Below, one piece after another: positions 17,526-25,360 of a DNA stretch of 64,000 bases; position 1 is the first letter of the stretch; every line of letters begins with the position of its first letter. The notes under the pieces are model-generated. The model saw only the letters and a list, made by a program, of their open reading frames with translations. It did no database searches and was not told the origin of the DNA. Position numbers and translations under genes: made by a program. Origin of the DNA: Micromonospora yangpuensis (GTDB lineage Bacteria; Actinomycetota; Actinomycetes; Mycobacteriales; Micromonosporaceae); contig NZ_FMIA01000002.1 in assembly GCF_900091615.1 (NCBI RefSeq), forward strand, positions 1,178,001 to 1,242,000, in the 5' to 3' direction.

Positions 17526-18431
17526 TCAGGTGAGGAAGAGGGTGATGGGCAGCGCGGCCAGGGTGGTGGTGGCCGCCAGGACGATGGCGCCGATCAGGCG
17601 GGGCGGATGGTCGGCGACCAGCAGCCGCTGCACCCGGACGTCGAGGTCACGGTCGCCGAGGCCGAGGGTGCCGGCCGGGGTGATCCGGTTGCCGGCGGCG
17701 GCGAACCGGCGCAACGCCCCGGCCAGGGGGGCCTCGGCGTGCAGGTGCCGGGCCTTGTCGTCGGCGCGCATCTCGACCAGCAGGGCGACCCGGTCGTGCG
17801 CCCGGCGCACCCAGCGGAGCCAGGGCAGCGCCCGGCAGAGCGCGGTGAACGGCAGCAGCACCAGGTCGTGTCGCTCCTGGGCGTGGGCGCGTTCGTGGGT
17901 GAGCACCGCGGCCAACTCGGCCCGGTCCAGCAGGTCCAGCGTGCCGGCGCTGACCACCACCCGGGGCCGCATCCCGGGCAGGCAGTAGGCGGCGGCACCG
18001 GGATGGTCCAGCACCAGCGCGCCGGGGGCCGCCGGGTCGTCCCGGGCGACCAGGGTCAGCAGGTCCCGGTGGCGGCGCTGGGCGCGTACCGTGCCGTGGA
18101 TGCTGCGCACGGTGGTGGCCAGCAGCACCGCGCCGATGCCGAACCCGACACCCACCAGCCCGAGGTGCACCGCCCCCACTCCGGCCGGCAGCCTGCCGTG
18201 CAGGAGGTCGTCGCCGAGGGCGACCAGCGCGCTGCCGGTCGGCCGGTCGTACGCGGCGACGCCGAGCGCCATCGGCAGACCCATCGCGGAGAGGCCGAGA
18301 GCCAGGCCGATCGCCTGCCAGCAGAGGATCGCCACCCCCGGGCCGCGCCAGGTCCAGGTCGACCGGGCCAGCACCTGGGCGAAGAGCCAGCAGGCCAGCA
18401 CCGCGGCGGCGAAGTGCACGGCGTACGCCAT
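17526..18431 (-). CDS. M56-family membrane metallopeptidase (BlaR1-like)
   Basis: 301 residues with four or five hydrophobic segments: about 1-18, 33-55, 88-108 and a C-terminal helix (LIGAIVLAATTTLAALPITLFL). The zinc protease motif HERAH is in AAVLTHERAHAQERHD, preceded by AAYCLPGMRPRVVVSAGTLDLL, the typical M56 pattern. It lacks the extracytoplasmic penicillin-binding sensor domain of true BlaR1. With the BlaI-type repressor encoded ten bases upstream it forms a two-gene unit in which a membrane protease would inactivate the repressor upon a signal; the signal is unknown. The target may be these genes themselves or others outside the window. Confidence 0.87.
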   Translation of the reverse strand: MAYAVHFAAAVLACWLFAQVLARSTWTWRGPGVAILCWQAIGLALGLSAMGLPMALGVAAYDRPTGSALVALGDDLLHGRLPAGVGAVHLGLVGVGFGIGAVLLATTVRSIHGTVRAQRRHRDLLTLVARDDPAAPGALVLDHPGAAAYCLPGMRPRVVVSAGTLDLLDRAELAAVLTHERAHAQERHDLVLLPFTALCRALPWLRWVRRAHDRVALLVEMRADDKARHLHAEAPLAGALRRFAAAGNRITPAGTLGLGDRDLDVRVQRLLVADHPPRLIGAIVLAATTTLAALPITLFLT

Positions 18432-18441
18432 GGTCGTCGCC

Positions 18442-18840
18442 CTACCGGGCCTGGGGCGGGGCGGGGCGTTCGGTGCCGGCGGCCTCGGCGGTGAGCGCCG
18501 CCCGGAGCACCTCGGCCTCGGTGCCGGTCACCGACCGGGCGAAGCGGACCAGCGCGGCGTCCCGGCTGCCACCGAGGTCGAGCGCGTCGAGCATGAGCTG
18601 GGCGATGTGCGCCTCCCGGGTGGCCGAGGCCCGGTACCGCCAGGCCCGCCCCTCCCGCTCGCGCTGCACCATGCCCTTGCCGGCCAGCCGGTCCAGGACG
18701 GTCATCACCGTCGTGTACGCCAGCTCGCGGCCGTCCAGCGCCTCGGCGACCTCCCGCACGGTCACCCCGCCAGACGTGTCGGGCACACCGTCCCACAGCA
18801 CGTCCATCACCGCACGTTCCAACTCACCCAGCCGAGTCAC
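18442..18840 (-). CDS. BlaI/MecI/CopY family transcriptional repressor
   Basis: 132 residues: winged helix with LGELERAVMDVLWDG, TVREVAEALDGRELAYTTVMTVLDRLAGKGMVQRER and GRAWRYRASATREAH, then a dimerisation helix containing AQLMLDALDLGGSRDAALVRF. It is a dimeric DNA-binding repressor; family members are removed by cleavage by an M56 protease, and such a protease is encoded ten bases downstream. GTG start at 18840, with a G-rich stretch immediately upstream serving as ribosome site. No clear TACA/TGTA-type BlaI operator was found by eye in the 60-bp gap before the terminator. Confidence 0.9.
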   Translation of the reverse strand: MTRLGELERAVMDVLWDGVPDTSGGVTVREVAEALDGRELAYTTVMTVLDRLAGKGMVQREREGRAWRYRASATREAHIAQLMLDALDLGGSRDAALVRFARSVTGTEAEVLRAALTAEAAGTERPAPPQAR

Positions 18841-18872
18841 CCCCCAATCCTACCCCCCGTAGTAGATCCCCA

Positions 18873-18901
18873 CCCCACCCCGGGCCTGCCCCGGGGTGGG
18901 G
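18873..18901 (-). terminator. Hairpin terminator after the deoC-aldehyde dehydrogenase operon
   Basis: CCCCACCCCGG (18873-18883), a seven-base loop and CCGGGGTGGGG (18891-18901) form a perfect 11-bp stem. It begins one base after the stop codon of the shorter aldehyde dehydrogenase gene (read on the minus strand) and lies between it and the blaI start. There is no T run, as is common for actinomycete terminators. Confidence 0.65.
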
Positions 18902-18902
18902 G

Positions 18903-19727
18903 TCAGGGGGCTTTGGGGTGCCAGACGGTTTTGGTCTCCAGGAGGGTGGTCATTCGGGTCAGGGCGGGGGTGGTGGTCCAGTCGTGGTCGGGTGGGAGGG
19001 GGCGCAGGACCCGCTTGAGGTTCTCCGCCGCCTTGGCCTCCAGGTCGGTGGCGAGGGCGGGGTCAGCGATGCCGGCCAGGTCCAGGGCGTTGACGTCCAG
19101 GTGGGCGGCGAGGGTCGGGACGGTCTCGCCGATCGCGCCGGTGAGCAGGTTGACCACGCCGCCGGGCAGGTCGGAGGTGGCCAGCACCTCGGCCAGGGTC
19201 ACCGCCGCCAGGGGGGCCGACTCGCTGGTGGCCACCACCACCGTGTTGCCGGTGACGATCGCCGGGGCGATCACGCTGACCAGGCCCAGCAGCGCCGGGG
19301 ACCCGGGGGCCACCGCGGCCACCACCCCGGTCGGCTCGGGTGCCGAGAGGTTGAAGTACGGGCCGGCTACCGGGTTCGCGCCGCCGTACACCTGGGGGAG
19401 CTTGTCGGACCAGCCGGCGTACCAGACCCAGCGGTCGACCGCCGCGTCCACCTCGGCGGCCGGTACGCCGAGGGCGACGAACTGCTCGCGGCGGCCCTCC
19501 AGCATCTCGGCGATCCGGTAGAGGATCTGGCCCCGGTTGTACGCGGTCGCGCCCGACCAGCCCTTGCCGGCGGCGCGGGCGGCGACCACGGCGTCCCGGG
19601 CGTCCTTACGGGAGGCCAGGGCGACGTTTGCGGACTGCACGAGATACGACCGTCCCGACTCGCTGCGCGGGAACTTCCCGCCGATGAAGAGTTTGTACGT
19701 CTTGCGTACCGCGACCCGCTCAGACAT
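18903..19727 (-). CDS. Aldehyde dehydrogenase-family protein, short form
   Basis: 274 residues, about half of a normal aldehyde dehydrogenase (near 480). It keeps the N-terminal cofactor-binding half: KLFIGGKFPRSESGRSYLV, a DAVVAARAAGKGWSG motif, PTGVVAAVAPGSPALLGL and GNTVVVATSESAPLAA. It then reaches LPGGVVNLLTGAIGETVPTLAAHLDVNALDLAG without the LGGK and catalytic cysteine segments. It is therefore probably catalytically inactive by itself. Its start overlaps the stop of the full-length paralogue by eight bases, so it is likely made together with it and may be a partner subunit; such long/short pairs beside deoC recur in actinomycetes. Confidence 0.85.
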   Translation of the reverse strand: MSERVAVRKTYKLFIGGKFPRSESGRSYLVQSANVALASRKDARDAVVAARAAGKGWSGATAYNRGQILYRIAEMLEGRREQFVALGVPAAEVDAAVDRWVWYAGWSDKLPQVYGGANPVAGPYFNLSAPEPTGVVAAVAPGSPALLGLVSVIAPAIVTGNTVVVATSESAPLAAVTLAEVLATSDLPGGVVNLLTGAIGETVPTLAAHLDVNALDLAGIADPALATDLEAKAAENLKRVLRPLPPDHDWTTTPALTRMTTLLETKTVWHPKAP

Positions 19728-21174
19728 CGAGATACGCCTCCAGCCCGTGCCGGCCGCCCTCGCGGCCGTAACCCGACTCCTTGTACCCGCCGAACGGCGA
19801 GGTGGGGTCGAACTTGTTGAACGTGTTGGCCCAGACCACCCCGGCGCGCAGCCGGTCGGCCGTCCAGAGGATCCGCGAGCCCTTCTCCGACCAGATGCCG
19901 GCCGAGAGCCCGTACGGCGTGTTGTTGGCCTTCTCCACCGCCTCGGCCGGGGTGCGGAAGGTAAGCACGGACAGCACCGGGCCGAAGATCTCCTCCCGGG
20001 CGATCCGGTGCGCCTGGGTGACCCCGGTGAAGATCGTCGGGGCGAACCAGAACCCGCGTTCGGGCAGCTCGCACGGGGGTGACCAGCGCTGCGCGCCCTC
20101 GGCGGCGCCGGCGTCGGTCAGCTCCCGGATCCGGGCCAGCTGGGCGGCGGAGTTGATCGCGCCGACGTCGGTGTTCTTGTCCAGCGGGTCGCCGACCCGC
20201 AGCCGGGCCATCCGGCGCTTCAACGACTCCAGCACCTGCTCGGCGACGTTCTCCTGGACCAGCAACCGGGAACCGGCACAGCAGACGTGCCCCTGGTTGA
20301 AGAAGATGCCGTTGACGATCCCCTCGACCGCCTGGTCGACGGGGGCGTCGTCGTACACGATGTTGGCGGCCTTGCCGCCCAGCTCCAGGGTGACCTTCTT
20401 GGTGGTCCCGGCGGCCGAGCGGGCGATGGCCTTGCCGACCTCGGTGGAGCCGGTGAAGGCGACCTTGTCCACGCCGGGGTGCTCGACCAGGGCGCGGCCG
20501 GTCTCGCCGGCCCCGGTGACGATGTTGACCACGCCTGGCGGCAGGTCGGCCTGCTGGCAGATCTCGGCGAAGAGCAGCGCGGTCAGCGGGGTGGTCTCGG
20601 CCGGCTTGAGCACCACCGTGTTGCCGGCGGCCAGCGCGGGGGCGATCTTCCAGGCCAGCATGAGCAGCGGGAAGTTCCACGGGATGACCTGCGCGGCTAC
20701 CCCGAGCGGCGGCGGCACCGACCCGCCGCGCCGGCCCGCCGACCCGGGGCCGAACCCGGCGTACTCCAGCTTGTCGGCCCAGCCGGCGTAGTAGAAGAAG
20801 TGCGCGGCGACCAGCGGCAGGTCGACGTCGCGGGCCTCCCGGATCGGCTTGCCGTTGTCGAGTGACTCCAGCACCGCCAGCTCGCGGGAGCGTTCCTGCA
20901 GGAGCCGGGCGATCCGGAACAGGTACTTGGCCCGGTCCCGGCCGGGCATCGGACCCCACACCTTCCGGTACGCCTTGCGGGCGGCCCGGACCGCGCGGTC
21001 CACGTCCGCCTCGCTGGCCCAGGTGACCTCGGCGAGCACCTCCTCGGTGGCCGGGTTGACCGACTTGTGGCGGTCCTCGCCGTCGACGAACCTGCCGTCG
21101 ACGAACAGCCCGTAGGACGGCTTCAGGTCGACGATCGCGCGCGACTCGGGCGCGGGGGCGTATTCGAACATCAC
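19720..21174 (-). CDS. Aldehyde dehydrogenase, full length
   Basis: 484 residues. NAD(P)-binding and catalytic elements are complete: VIPWNFPLLMLAWKIAPALAAG with the conserved Asn, VAFTGSTEVGK, TLELGGKAANIV with the catalytic Glu, FFNQGHVCCAGSRL with the catalytic Cys, and EEIFGPVLSVLTF. It oxidises an aldehyde to the acid. Being directly downstream of deoC (two bases apart), the natural candidate is acetaldehyde released by deoxyribose-phosphate aldolase, converted to acetate; that substrate is inferred from context only. It overlaps the short paralogue downstream. Confidence 0.92.
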   Translation of the reverse strand: MMFEYAPAPESRAIVDLKPSYGLFVDGRFVDGEDRHKSVNPATEEVLAEVTWASEADVDRAVRAARKAYRKVWGPMPGRDRAKYLFRIARLLQERSRELAVLESLDNGKPIREARDVDLPLVAAHFFYYAGWADKLEYAGFGPGSAGRRGGSVPPPLGVAAQVIPWNFPLLMLAWKIAPALAAGNTVVLKPAETTPLTALLFAEICQQADLPPGVVNIVTGAGETGRALVEHPGVDKVAFTGSTEVGKAIARSAAGTTKKVTLELGGKAANIVYDDAPVDQAVEGIVNGIFFNQGHVCCAGSRLLVQENVAEQVLESLKRRMARLRVGDPLDKNTDVGAINSAAQLARIRELTDAGAAEGAQRWSPPCELPERGFWFAPTIFTGVTQAHRIAREEIFGPVLSVLTFRTPAEAVEKANNTPYGLSAGIWSEKGSRILWTADRLRAGVVWANTFNKFDPTSPFGGYKESGYGREGGRHGLEAYLDV

Positions 21175-21176
21175 GG

Positions 21177-22166
21177 TCAGTCCAGGGTGAAGTAGTCGGG
21201 ACCGGAGTAGACGCCGGTCGTCAGCTTGGTGCGCTGCATCAGCAGGTCGTTGAGGAGACTGGACGCGCCGAACCGGAACCAGTCCGGGTCCAGCCAGTCC
21301 GCGCCGACGGTCTCGTTGACCAGCACCAGGTACTTGATCGCGTCCTTGGTGTTCTTGATGCCGCCGGCCGGCTTCACGCCCACCTGCCGCCCCGTGGCGG
21401 CCCGGAAGTCACGGACCGCCTCCAGCATCACCAGGGTCACCGGCAGGGTGGCCGCGACCGGGACCTTGCCGGTGGAGGTCTTGATGAAGTCGCCGCCGGC
21501 CAGCATCGCCAGCCAGGAGGCCCGGCGCACGTTGTCGTAGGTGGCCAGCTCGCCGGTCTCCAGGATCACCTTCAGGTGCGCTGCCGGCCGCCCCTGGCGA
21601 CCGCCATCAGCAGAGCCGCAGGCCTCCTTCACCGCGACGATCTCGTCGTACACCTCGGCGTAGCGGCCGGCCAGGAAGGCACCCCGGTTGATCACCATGT
21701 CGATCTCGTCGGCGCCGGCGGCCACGGCCGCCCGGGTGTCGGCGAGCTTGATCTCCAGCGGGGCCTGGCCGGACGGGAAGGCGGTCGCCACGCTGGCCAG
21801 GTGTACGCCGGAACCGCGCAGCACCTCGGCCACGTGCCCGACCATCGCCGGGTAGACGCAGACCGCGCCGACGTGCGGGCAGGACGGGTCGGCCGGATCG
21901 GGGCGCAGCGCCTTGGCCGCGAGGGCGCGTACCTTGCCGGGGGTGTCCGCCCCCTCCAGGGTGGTCAGGTCGACCATCCGGATGGCCAGGTCGATGGCCT
22001 GGGCCTTGGCGGTGGTCTTGATGGAGCGGGTGCCGAGTTGGGCTGCCCGCTGCTCCGCGCCCACCTGATCCACGCCCGGTAGGCCGTGTAGGAAGGTCCG
22101 CAGAGCGGTCTCGGATCGTCCCAGCTCGGTGAGGTCCGACCGGGCCGACGTCGTTGTCGCCGTCAT
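21177..22166 (-). CDS. deoC: Deoxyribose-phosphate aldolase
   Basis: 329 residues, longer at the N-terminus than E. coli DeoC (259) as usual for actinomycetes. The Schiff-base lysine lies in GGDFIKTSTGKVPVAAT and the second active-site lysine in VGVKPAGGIKNTKDA; EIDMVINRGAFLAG is also family-specific. It splits 2-deoxyribose-5-phosphate into glyceraldehyde-3-phosphate and acetaldehyde, completing deoxynucleoside breakdown started by deoA. First gene of a three-gene operon with two aldehyde dehydrogenases. A TAGACT hexamer seven bases before the ATG suggests a leaderless mRNA. Confidence 0.95.
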   Translation of the reverse strand: MTATTTSARSDLTELGRSETALRTFLHGLPGVDQVGAEQRAAQLGTRSIKTTAKAQAIDLAIRMVDLTTLEGADTPGKVRALAAKALRPDPADPSCPHVGAVCVYPAMVGHVAEVLRGSGVHLASVATAFPSGQAPLEIKLADTRAAVAAGADEIDMVINRGAFLAGRYAEVYDEIVAVKEACGSADGGRQGRPAAHLKVILETGELATYDNVRRASWLAMLAGGDFIKTSTGKVPVAATLPVTLVMLEAVRDFRAATGRQVGVKPAGGIKNTKDAIKYLVLVNETVGADWLDPDWFRFGASSLLNDLLMQRTKLTTGVYSGPDYFTLD

Positions 22167-22173
22167 GCCGGGA

Positions 22174-22179
22174 AGTCTA
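22174..22179 (-). promoter_or_regulatory. Probable -10 hexamer of deoC (leaderless transcript)
   Basis: On the minus strand TAGACT is followed by TCCCGGC and the ATG; no Shine-Dalgarno sequence is present. The spacing places the start point at or beside the start codon. Confidence 0.5.
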
Positions 22180-22286
22180 CGCAGCCCCGGATCGGTTGAT
22201 CTTGAGCGAGCGGCGTGCGCACCCCGCCGGTGGTGAGCGAGGTCGCTGGTCTGCCCACGGGCACGGTGCCGACGGCGACCGGCGGG

Positions 22287-22292
22287 TAGGTT
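22287..22292 (+). promoter_or_regulatory. Probable -10 hexamer of upp (leaderless transcript)
   Basis: TAGGTT is followed by eight bases and the GTG start of upp, with no ribosome-binding sequence between. It shares the roughly 130-bp divergent region with deoC. Confidence 0.5.
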
Positions 22293-22300
22293 GAGCGATC

Positions 22301-22933
22301 GTGGACGTACACGTCATTGACCATCCGCTCGCCCAGTCGCGGCTGACCGCCATGCGGGACACGCGCACCGATTCCGCCACCTTCCGGGCAGCGCTGCACG
22401 AACTCACCACCATGCTGGTGTACGAGGCCGCCCGCTCCTTCCCCGTGGAGAAGTACCCGGTCCAGACCCCGGTCACCGGCGCCGAAGGCACCCGGCTGGC
22501 GAACCCGCCGCTGCTGGTCCCGGTGCTGCGGGCCGGGCTCGGGATGGCCGACGCCGCCCTCGGGCTGCTGCCGGAGTCGTCGATGGGCTTCGTCGGCCTG
22601 GCCCGCGACGAACAGACGTACGAGCCGCGCGCCTACATGGAGTCGCTGCCCCGCGACCTGACCGGCCTGCCGGTGCTGGTGCTCGACCCGATGCTGGCCA
22701 CCGGCGGCTCCCTGGAGCACTGCTGCCGGCTGCTGGCCGACCGGGGCTGCACCGACATCACCGTGCTCTGCGTACTGGCCGCACCGGTCGGCATCGAACG
22801 CCTCGCCCAGTCGGGTCTCCCGCTGCGGCTGGTCACCGCCTCGATCGACGACGGCCTCAACGACAGCAAGTTCATCGTGCCCGGCCTCGGCGACGCCGGC
22901 GACCGCCAGTTCGGCGGCATGCCCCGCTTCTAG
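22301..22933 (+). CDS. upp: Uracil phosphoribosyltransferase
   Basis: 210 residues, standard length. It condenses uracil with PRPP to UMP and pyrophosphate. The PRPP loop is [14 protein letters not shown]; other family blocks are [15 protein letters not shown] at the N-terminus, [14 protein letters not shown], and the uracil-binding C-terminal tail [23 protein letters not shown]. The GTG start follows a TAGGTT hexamer by eight bases and there is no ribosome-binding site. The gene is divergent from deoC, so both ends of pyrimidine salvage share a control region. A copy of the 55-bp dispersed element begins one base after its stop codon. Confidence 0.96.
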   Translation: MDVHVIDHPLAQSRLTAMRDTRTDSATFRAALHELTTMLVYEAARSFPVEKYPVQTPVTGAEGTRLANPPLLVPVLRAGLGMADAALGLLPESSMGFVGLARDEQTYEPRAYMESLPRDLTGLPVLVLDPMLATGGSLEHCCRLLADRGCTDITVLCVLAAPVGIERLAQSGLPLRLVTASIDDGLNDSKFIVPGLGDAGDRQFGGMPRF

Positions 22934-22934
22934 C

Positions 22935-22989
22935 TGTAAGGAAGGGCCCCCTGTTAACGCTTTCGGTATAGCGGGGTTCCCCTCTCACA
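22935..22989 (+). repeat. 55-bp dispersed element, copy B
   Basis: TGTAAGGAAGGGCCCCC, GTTAACGCTTTCGGTATAGC, GGGG-TT-CCCC, CTCTCACA. It starts one base after the upp stop codon, in the same polarity as copies A and C relative to the gene before them. GC-rich short repeats follow it. Confidence 0.88.
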
Positions 22990-22998
22990 CCCGTAGGC

Positions 22999-23080
22999 CG
23001 GACACGCGGCGGCGGGGCGGGACACGCGGCGGCTGCGGGCGGGGCGGGGCGCGCGGCAGCGGGGCGGGGCGCGCGGCAGC
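22999..23080. repeat. Short GC-rich tandem repeats between upp and the GPP34 gene
   Basis: GGACACGCGGCGGC occurs twice near 22999-23034, then a 20-bp unit GGGGCGGGGCGCGCGGCAGC is perfectly repeated at 23041-23060 and 23061-23080. No gene is seen in the 246-bp gap. Confidence 0.7.
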
Positions 23081-23165
23081 GGTGGGTGGGGCGTGCGGCG
23101 ACTGCCGGGGGAGGGCCGCTTCTCACCTCACGGGCGAGTCGATGCGCGGGGGTGCGGAGACCGGC

Positions 23166-23171
23166 TAGCGT
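23166..23171 (+). promoter_or_regulatory. Probable -10 hexamer of the GPP34 gene (leaderless transcript)
   Basis: TAGCGT lies eight bases before the ATG at 23180; there is no Shine-Dalgarno sequence. Confidence 0.45.
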
Positions 23172-23179
23172 CTGCGGCC

Positions 23180-23857
23180 ATGACTGGTGTTGCGCTCGCC
23201 GAAGAGTTGCTCCTGCTCGCGTACGACGATGAAACCGGCAAGGCGACCATGCCCCGGATCAGCCTTGACCTGGGCATGGCCGCGGCGGTCCTGGTGGAGT
23301 TGGCGCTCGCCGGGCGGGTCGCGTACGACAGCGGGAACCTGACCGTGGTGGACCCCACGCCGACCGGTGAGCCGACCGTCGACGAGGTGCTCGCCCGGAT
23401 GGCCGACGAGCAGCCCCACTCGCCCTCCTCCTGGGTGCAGCGGCTTCGCCACGGCCTGCGGGACCGGATCCTCGGCGACCTGGTCGAGCGGGGTGTGGTG
23501 CGTGACGTCGAGGAGACCGAACTCGACTTCATCGTGGTCCACCGGTACCCGACGGTCGATCCGGCGGTGGAGGAGGACACCCGGCGGCGGCTGACCGAGG
23601 CGCTCACCGGTGGCCCGGCACCCGACGAGCGGACCGCCGCCCTGGCCACCCTGGTCGCCGCGGTACGCATGGAGCCCGCGCTCGGGCTGACCGGCGAGGA
23701 CGCCCGCGACGTGGGCAAGCGGCTGGAGGAGATCGCCGGGGGCGCCGGCTTCTCCGGTGAGATCAGCATGGAAGATTCGGTGGTACGCCCGTCGATCGCG
23801 CTGGTCGTGGCCGTGCTCGGGCAGGCGATCAACGCCGCCCTCGGCCCCCGCCGCTGA
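23180..23857 (+). CDS. GPP34 family phosphoprotein (GOLPH3/Vps74-like)
   Basis: 225 residues. N-terminal LAEELLLLAYDDETGKATMPRISLDLGMAAAVLVEL-type segment and ELALAGRVAYDSGNLTVVD match the GPP34 fold; the middle has WVQRLRHGLRDRILGDLVERGVVR and the C-terminus a helix ALVVAVLGQAINAAL. Eukaryotic relatives bind phosphatidylinositol-4-phosphate on Golgi membranes. Actinobacterial members are common but their role is not established. The ATG at 23180 follows a TAGCGT hexamer by eight bases and no ribosome site is present. A 33-bp unit is tandemly duplicated starting at its stop codon. Confidence 0.87.
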   Translation: MTGVALAEELLLLAYDDETGKATMPRISLDLGMAAAVLVELALAGRVAYDSGNLTVVDPTPTGEPTVDEVLARMADEQPHSPSSWVQRLRHGLRDRILGDLVERGVVRDVEETELDFIVVHRYPTVDPAVEEDTRRRLTEALTGGPAPDERTAALATLVAAVRMEPALGLTGEDARDVGKRLEEIAGGAGFSGEISMEDSVVRPSIALVVAVLGQAINAALGPRR

Positions 23858-23920
23858 GGGCCCGGGACGCTGCGGGCCCAATGCCACTGAGCGCCCCGGA
23901 CGCTGCGGGCCCATGCCACT
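23856..23920. repeat. Tandem 33/32-bp duplication at the end of the GPP34 gene
   Basis: Units 23856-23888 and 23889-23920 (GAGNGCCC..GGACGCTGCGGGCCCA..ATGCCACT) are almost identical, and a third copy begins at 23921 (GAGGGCCCC). The first unit includes the last bases of the GPP34 stop codon. Confidence 0.75.
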
Positions 23921-23986
23921 GAGGGCCCCGCCCGCCGTACCTCATTGGTTTTCGGGTGGGGTGCGGCGGCCGGGCGGGGCGGGGAG

Positions 23987-24190
23987 TCAGTGCCCGAAGC
24001 GGTGGGTCCGGACGGCGCGGACGAAGTCGGCCCAGCCGGCCGGGGCGAGGGTGAGCACCGGTCCGGCCGGGTCCTTGCTGTCCCGGACGGCGACGACGCC
24101 GGTGAGGTTGTCGGCGACCTCCACACACTCGCCACCGTTGGTGCCGCTGTGGGTGCTGGTGCGCCAGCGGGCTCCGGTCAGGTCATTCAT
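23987..24190 (-). CDS. DUF397 domain-containing protein
   Basis: 67 residues covering a single DUF397 domain: ARWRTSTHSGTNGGECVEVAD, VAVRDSKDPAGPVLTLAP and AGWADFVRAVR. Small DUF397 proteins are the usual partners of XRE regulators with a DUF5753 (Scr1-like) domain in actinomycetes and behave as toxin-like or antagonist components in Streptomyces development. Its start overlaps the upstream regulator stop by eight bases (24183-24190), indicating coupled translation. Confidence 0.92.
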   Translation of the reverse strand: MNDLTGARWRTSTHSGTNGGECVEVADNLTGVVAVRDSKDPAGPVLTLAPAGWADFVRAVRTHRFGH

Positions 24191-25067
24191 AGCACTCTCC
24201 CAGGATGGCGTCGATCAATTCCATCGATTGTCGCTCATCGAGGGCGAGGGATTCCAGCCCGGACCAGACCCGTTCGTACGCGATGATTTCCTCCGGCTGG
24301 TCGAGATAGAGCGCGCCGGTGAGCCCCTCGACGTAGACGGTCGGTGGCTCGCTCGGGTTGCCGACGGCGTTCGTCGGGAAGTCGAGCAGGACGAAGGTGC
24401 CGGCCTCGGCGGCCAGCGGCGGCCCGGCGGCCAGCGGCAGCACCCGGACGGTGATGTTGGACCGTTCGCCGACCGCGAGCAGGTGCCGGAGCTGCTCGGC
24501 CATCACCGGTCGGCCCGGCACCGGGCGGCGGAGCACCGCCTCGCTGAGAACGACGGTCAGGTCGGGAGCCGGTGGGAGCCGCCGGGCCAGTAGCCCCTGC
24601 CGCTGGATCCGCAGGCTCACAATTTTCTTCCGCTCCTCCTCGCTCAGCTCCGGCCGGTTGTGCAGGAAGAGTGCGGTGGCGTATCCCGGGGTCTGGAGTA
24701 TTCCCGGGACCAACTCGGCGTTGTAGTACCGCACCTGGCGGGCGACATTTTCCAGCCCGATGTAGAGCGAGAACCAGATCGGAATGGACCGGCCGTACGC
24801 GTGCCACCAGCCCTCGGCCTTGCTCAACTCGGTGAGCCCGAGCAGCACGGCGGCCTGCTCCTGGTTGGCCCGGTACAGCTCGCAGAGCACCCGGACGTCG
24901 GGGCCGCGCGCCGCGGTCAGGCCCCGCTCGATCCGCCAGATCTTCTGCCGCGAGCAGTCCAGCTCGTCGGCGGCCGACTCGATGGTGACCTGCGCGTCCT
25001 CCCGGAGCTTGGTGAGCAGTCTGCCGAGTTGTCGGCGTGGTACCGAAGAACCGTTCGTTGCATGCAT
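24183..25067 (-). CDS. XRE-family regulator with DUF5753 (Scr1-type) domain
   Basis: 294 residues. N-terminal helix-turn-helix (about 10-70) with LGRLLTKLREDAQVTIESAADEL and CSRQKIWRIERG; the rest is DUF5753: EGWWHAYGRSIPIWFSLYIGLEN, ELVPGILQTPGYA, LRIQRQGLLARR, LTVVLSEAVLRRPVPG and VYVEGLTGALYLD. The ATG at 25067 is chosen because GAAAGGTG lies about 10 bases upstream; longer in-frame extensions lack similarity. It forms a two-gene unit with the DUF397 protein. A GTTGCA/TGCAAC inverted repeat overlaps the start codon and could be an autoregulatory site. Confidence 0.9.
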   Translation of the reverse strand: MHATNGSSVPRRQLGRLLTKLREDAQVTIESAADELDCSRQKIWRIERGLTAARGPDVRVLCELYRANQEQAAVLLGLTELSKAEGWWHAYGRSIPIWFSLYIGLENVARQVRYYNAELVPGILQTPGYATALFLHNRPELSEEERKKIVSLRIQRQGLLARRLPPAPDLTVVLSEAVLRRPVPGRPVMAEQLRHLLAVGERSNITVRVLPLAAGPPLAAEAGTFVLLDFPTNAVGNPSEPPTVYVEGLTGALYLDQPEEIIAYERVWSGLESLALDERQSMELIDAILGECYE

Positions 25068-25075
25068 CGTGCAAC
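25057..25075. promoter_or_regulatory. Inverted repeat over the start codon of the XRE regulator
   Basis: GTTGCA (25057-25062), seven bases, TGCAAC (25070-25075) surrounds the ATG of the regulator. A further ATGCAAC half-site lies near 25091. A symmetric site here would fit autorepression, by analogy with other XRE proteins. Confidence 0.4.
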
Positions 25076-25323
25076 ACCTTTCCGTCCCGAAATGCAACAG
25101 CCGAAAGCCACAAATGAAACGTGCCGAAGAATGCAATCACCATGGCGTCGGTAAATGGCCGGACTTGACGCGGAGATACTAATTATCAAACGTTCTGCAG
25201 GCAAGCGATGACGGTGGGTGTCTGGGTGGGCGTCGGGTCGGTCAAGGTCAACTGCCGGCCGGGCGCGGCAGTCGCGAAGGGCCATCTCGGGTCTCGGGTG
25301 CGCGCTCCGCCTCCGGCTGGGTC

Positions 25324-25336
25324 TACACGCAGTGTA
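25324..25336. promoter_or_regulatory. Putative PadR operator
   Basis: TACAC-GCA-GTGTA is a perfect inverted repeat 25 bases upstream of the padR-like start codon, and GTGTATAG is repeated directly at 25332-25339 and 25345-25352. The site would overlap the -35 region of the promoter with -10 TATAGT, fitting autorepression. Confidence 0.55.
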
Positions 25337-25347
25337 TAGCTCGTGTG

Positions 25348-25353
25348 TATAGT
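25348..25353 (+). promoter_or_regulatory. Probable -10 hexamer of the PadR-ABC operon (leaderless)
   Basis: TATAGT is followed by seven bases and the ATG at 25361. No ribosome-binding sequence is present, so the mRNA probably starts at the start codon. Confidence 0.55.
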
Positions 25354-25360
25354 GTGCCTC

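Noticed and set aside
18903..19727. Pseudogene fragment of an aldehyde dehydrogenase
   Set aside because: It has a clean start and stop, no frameshift, tight overlap with the upstream gene and normal codon bias, so a short functional subunit is more likely.
23041..23080. A small coding gene between upp and the GPP34 gene
   Set aside because: The open frames there are made of tandem GC-rich repeats and lack ribosome sites and any domain.
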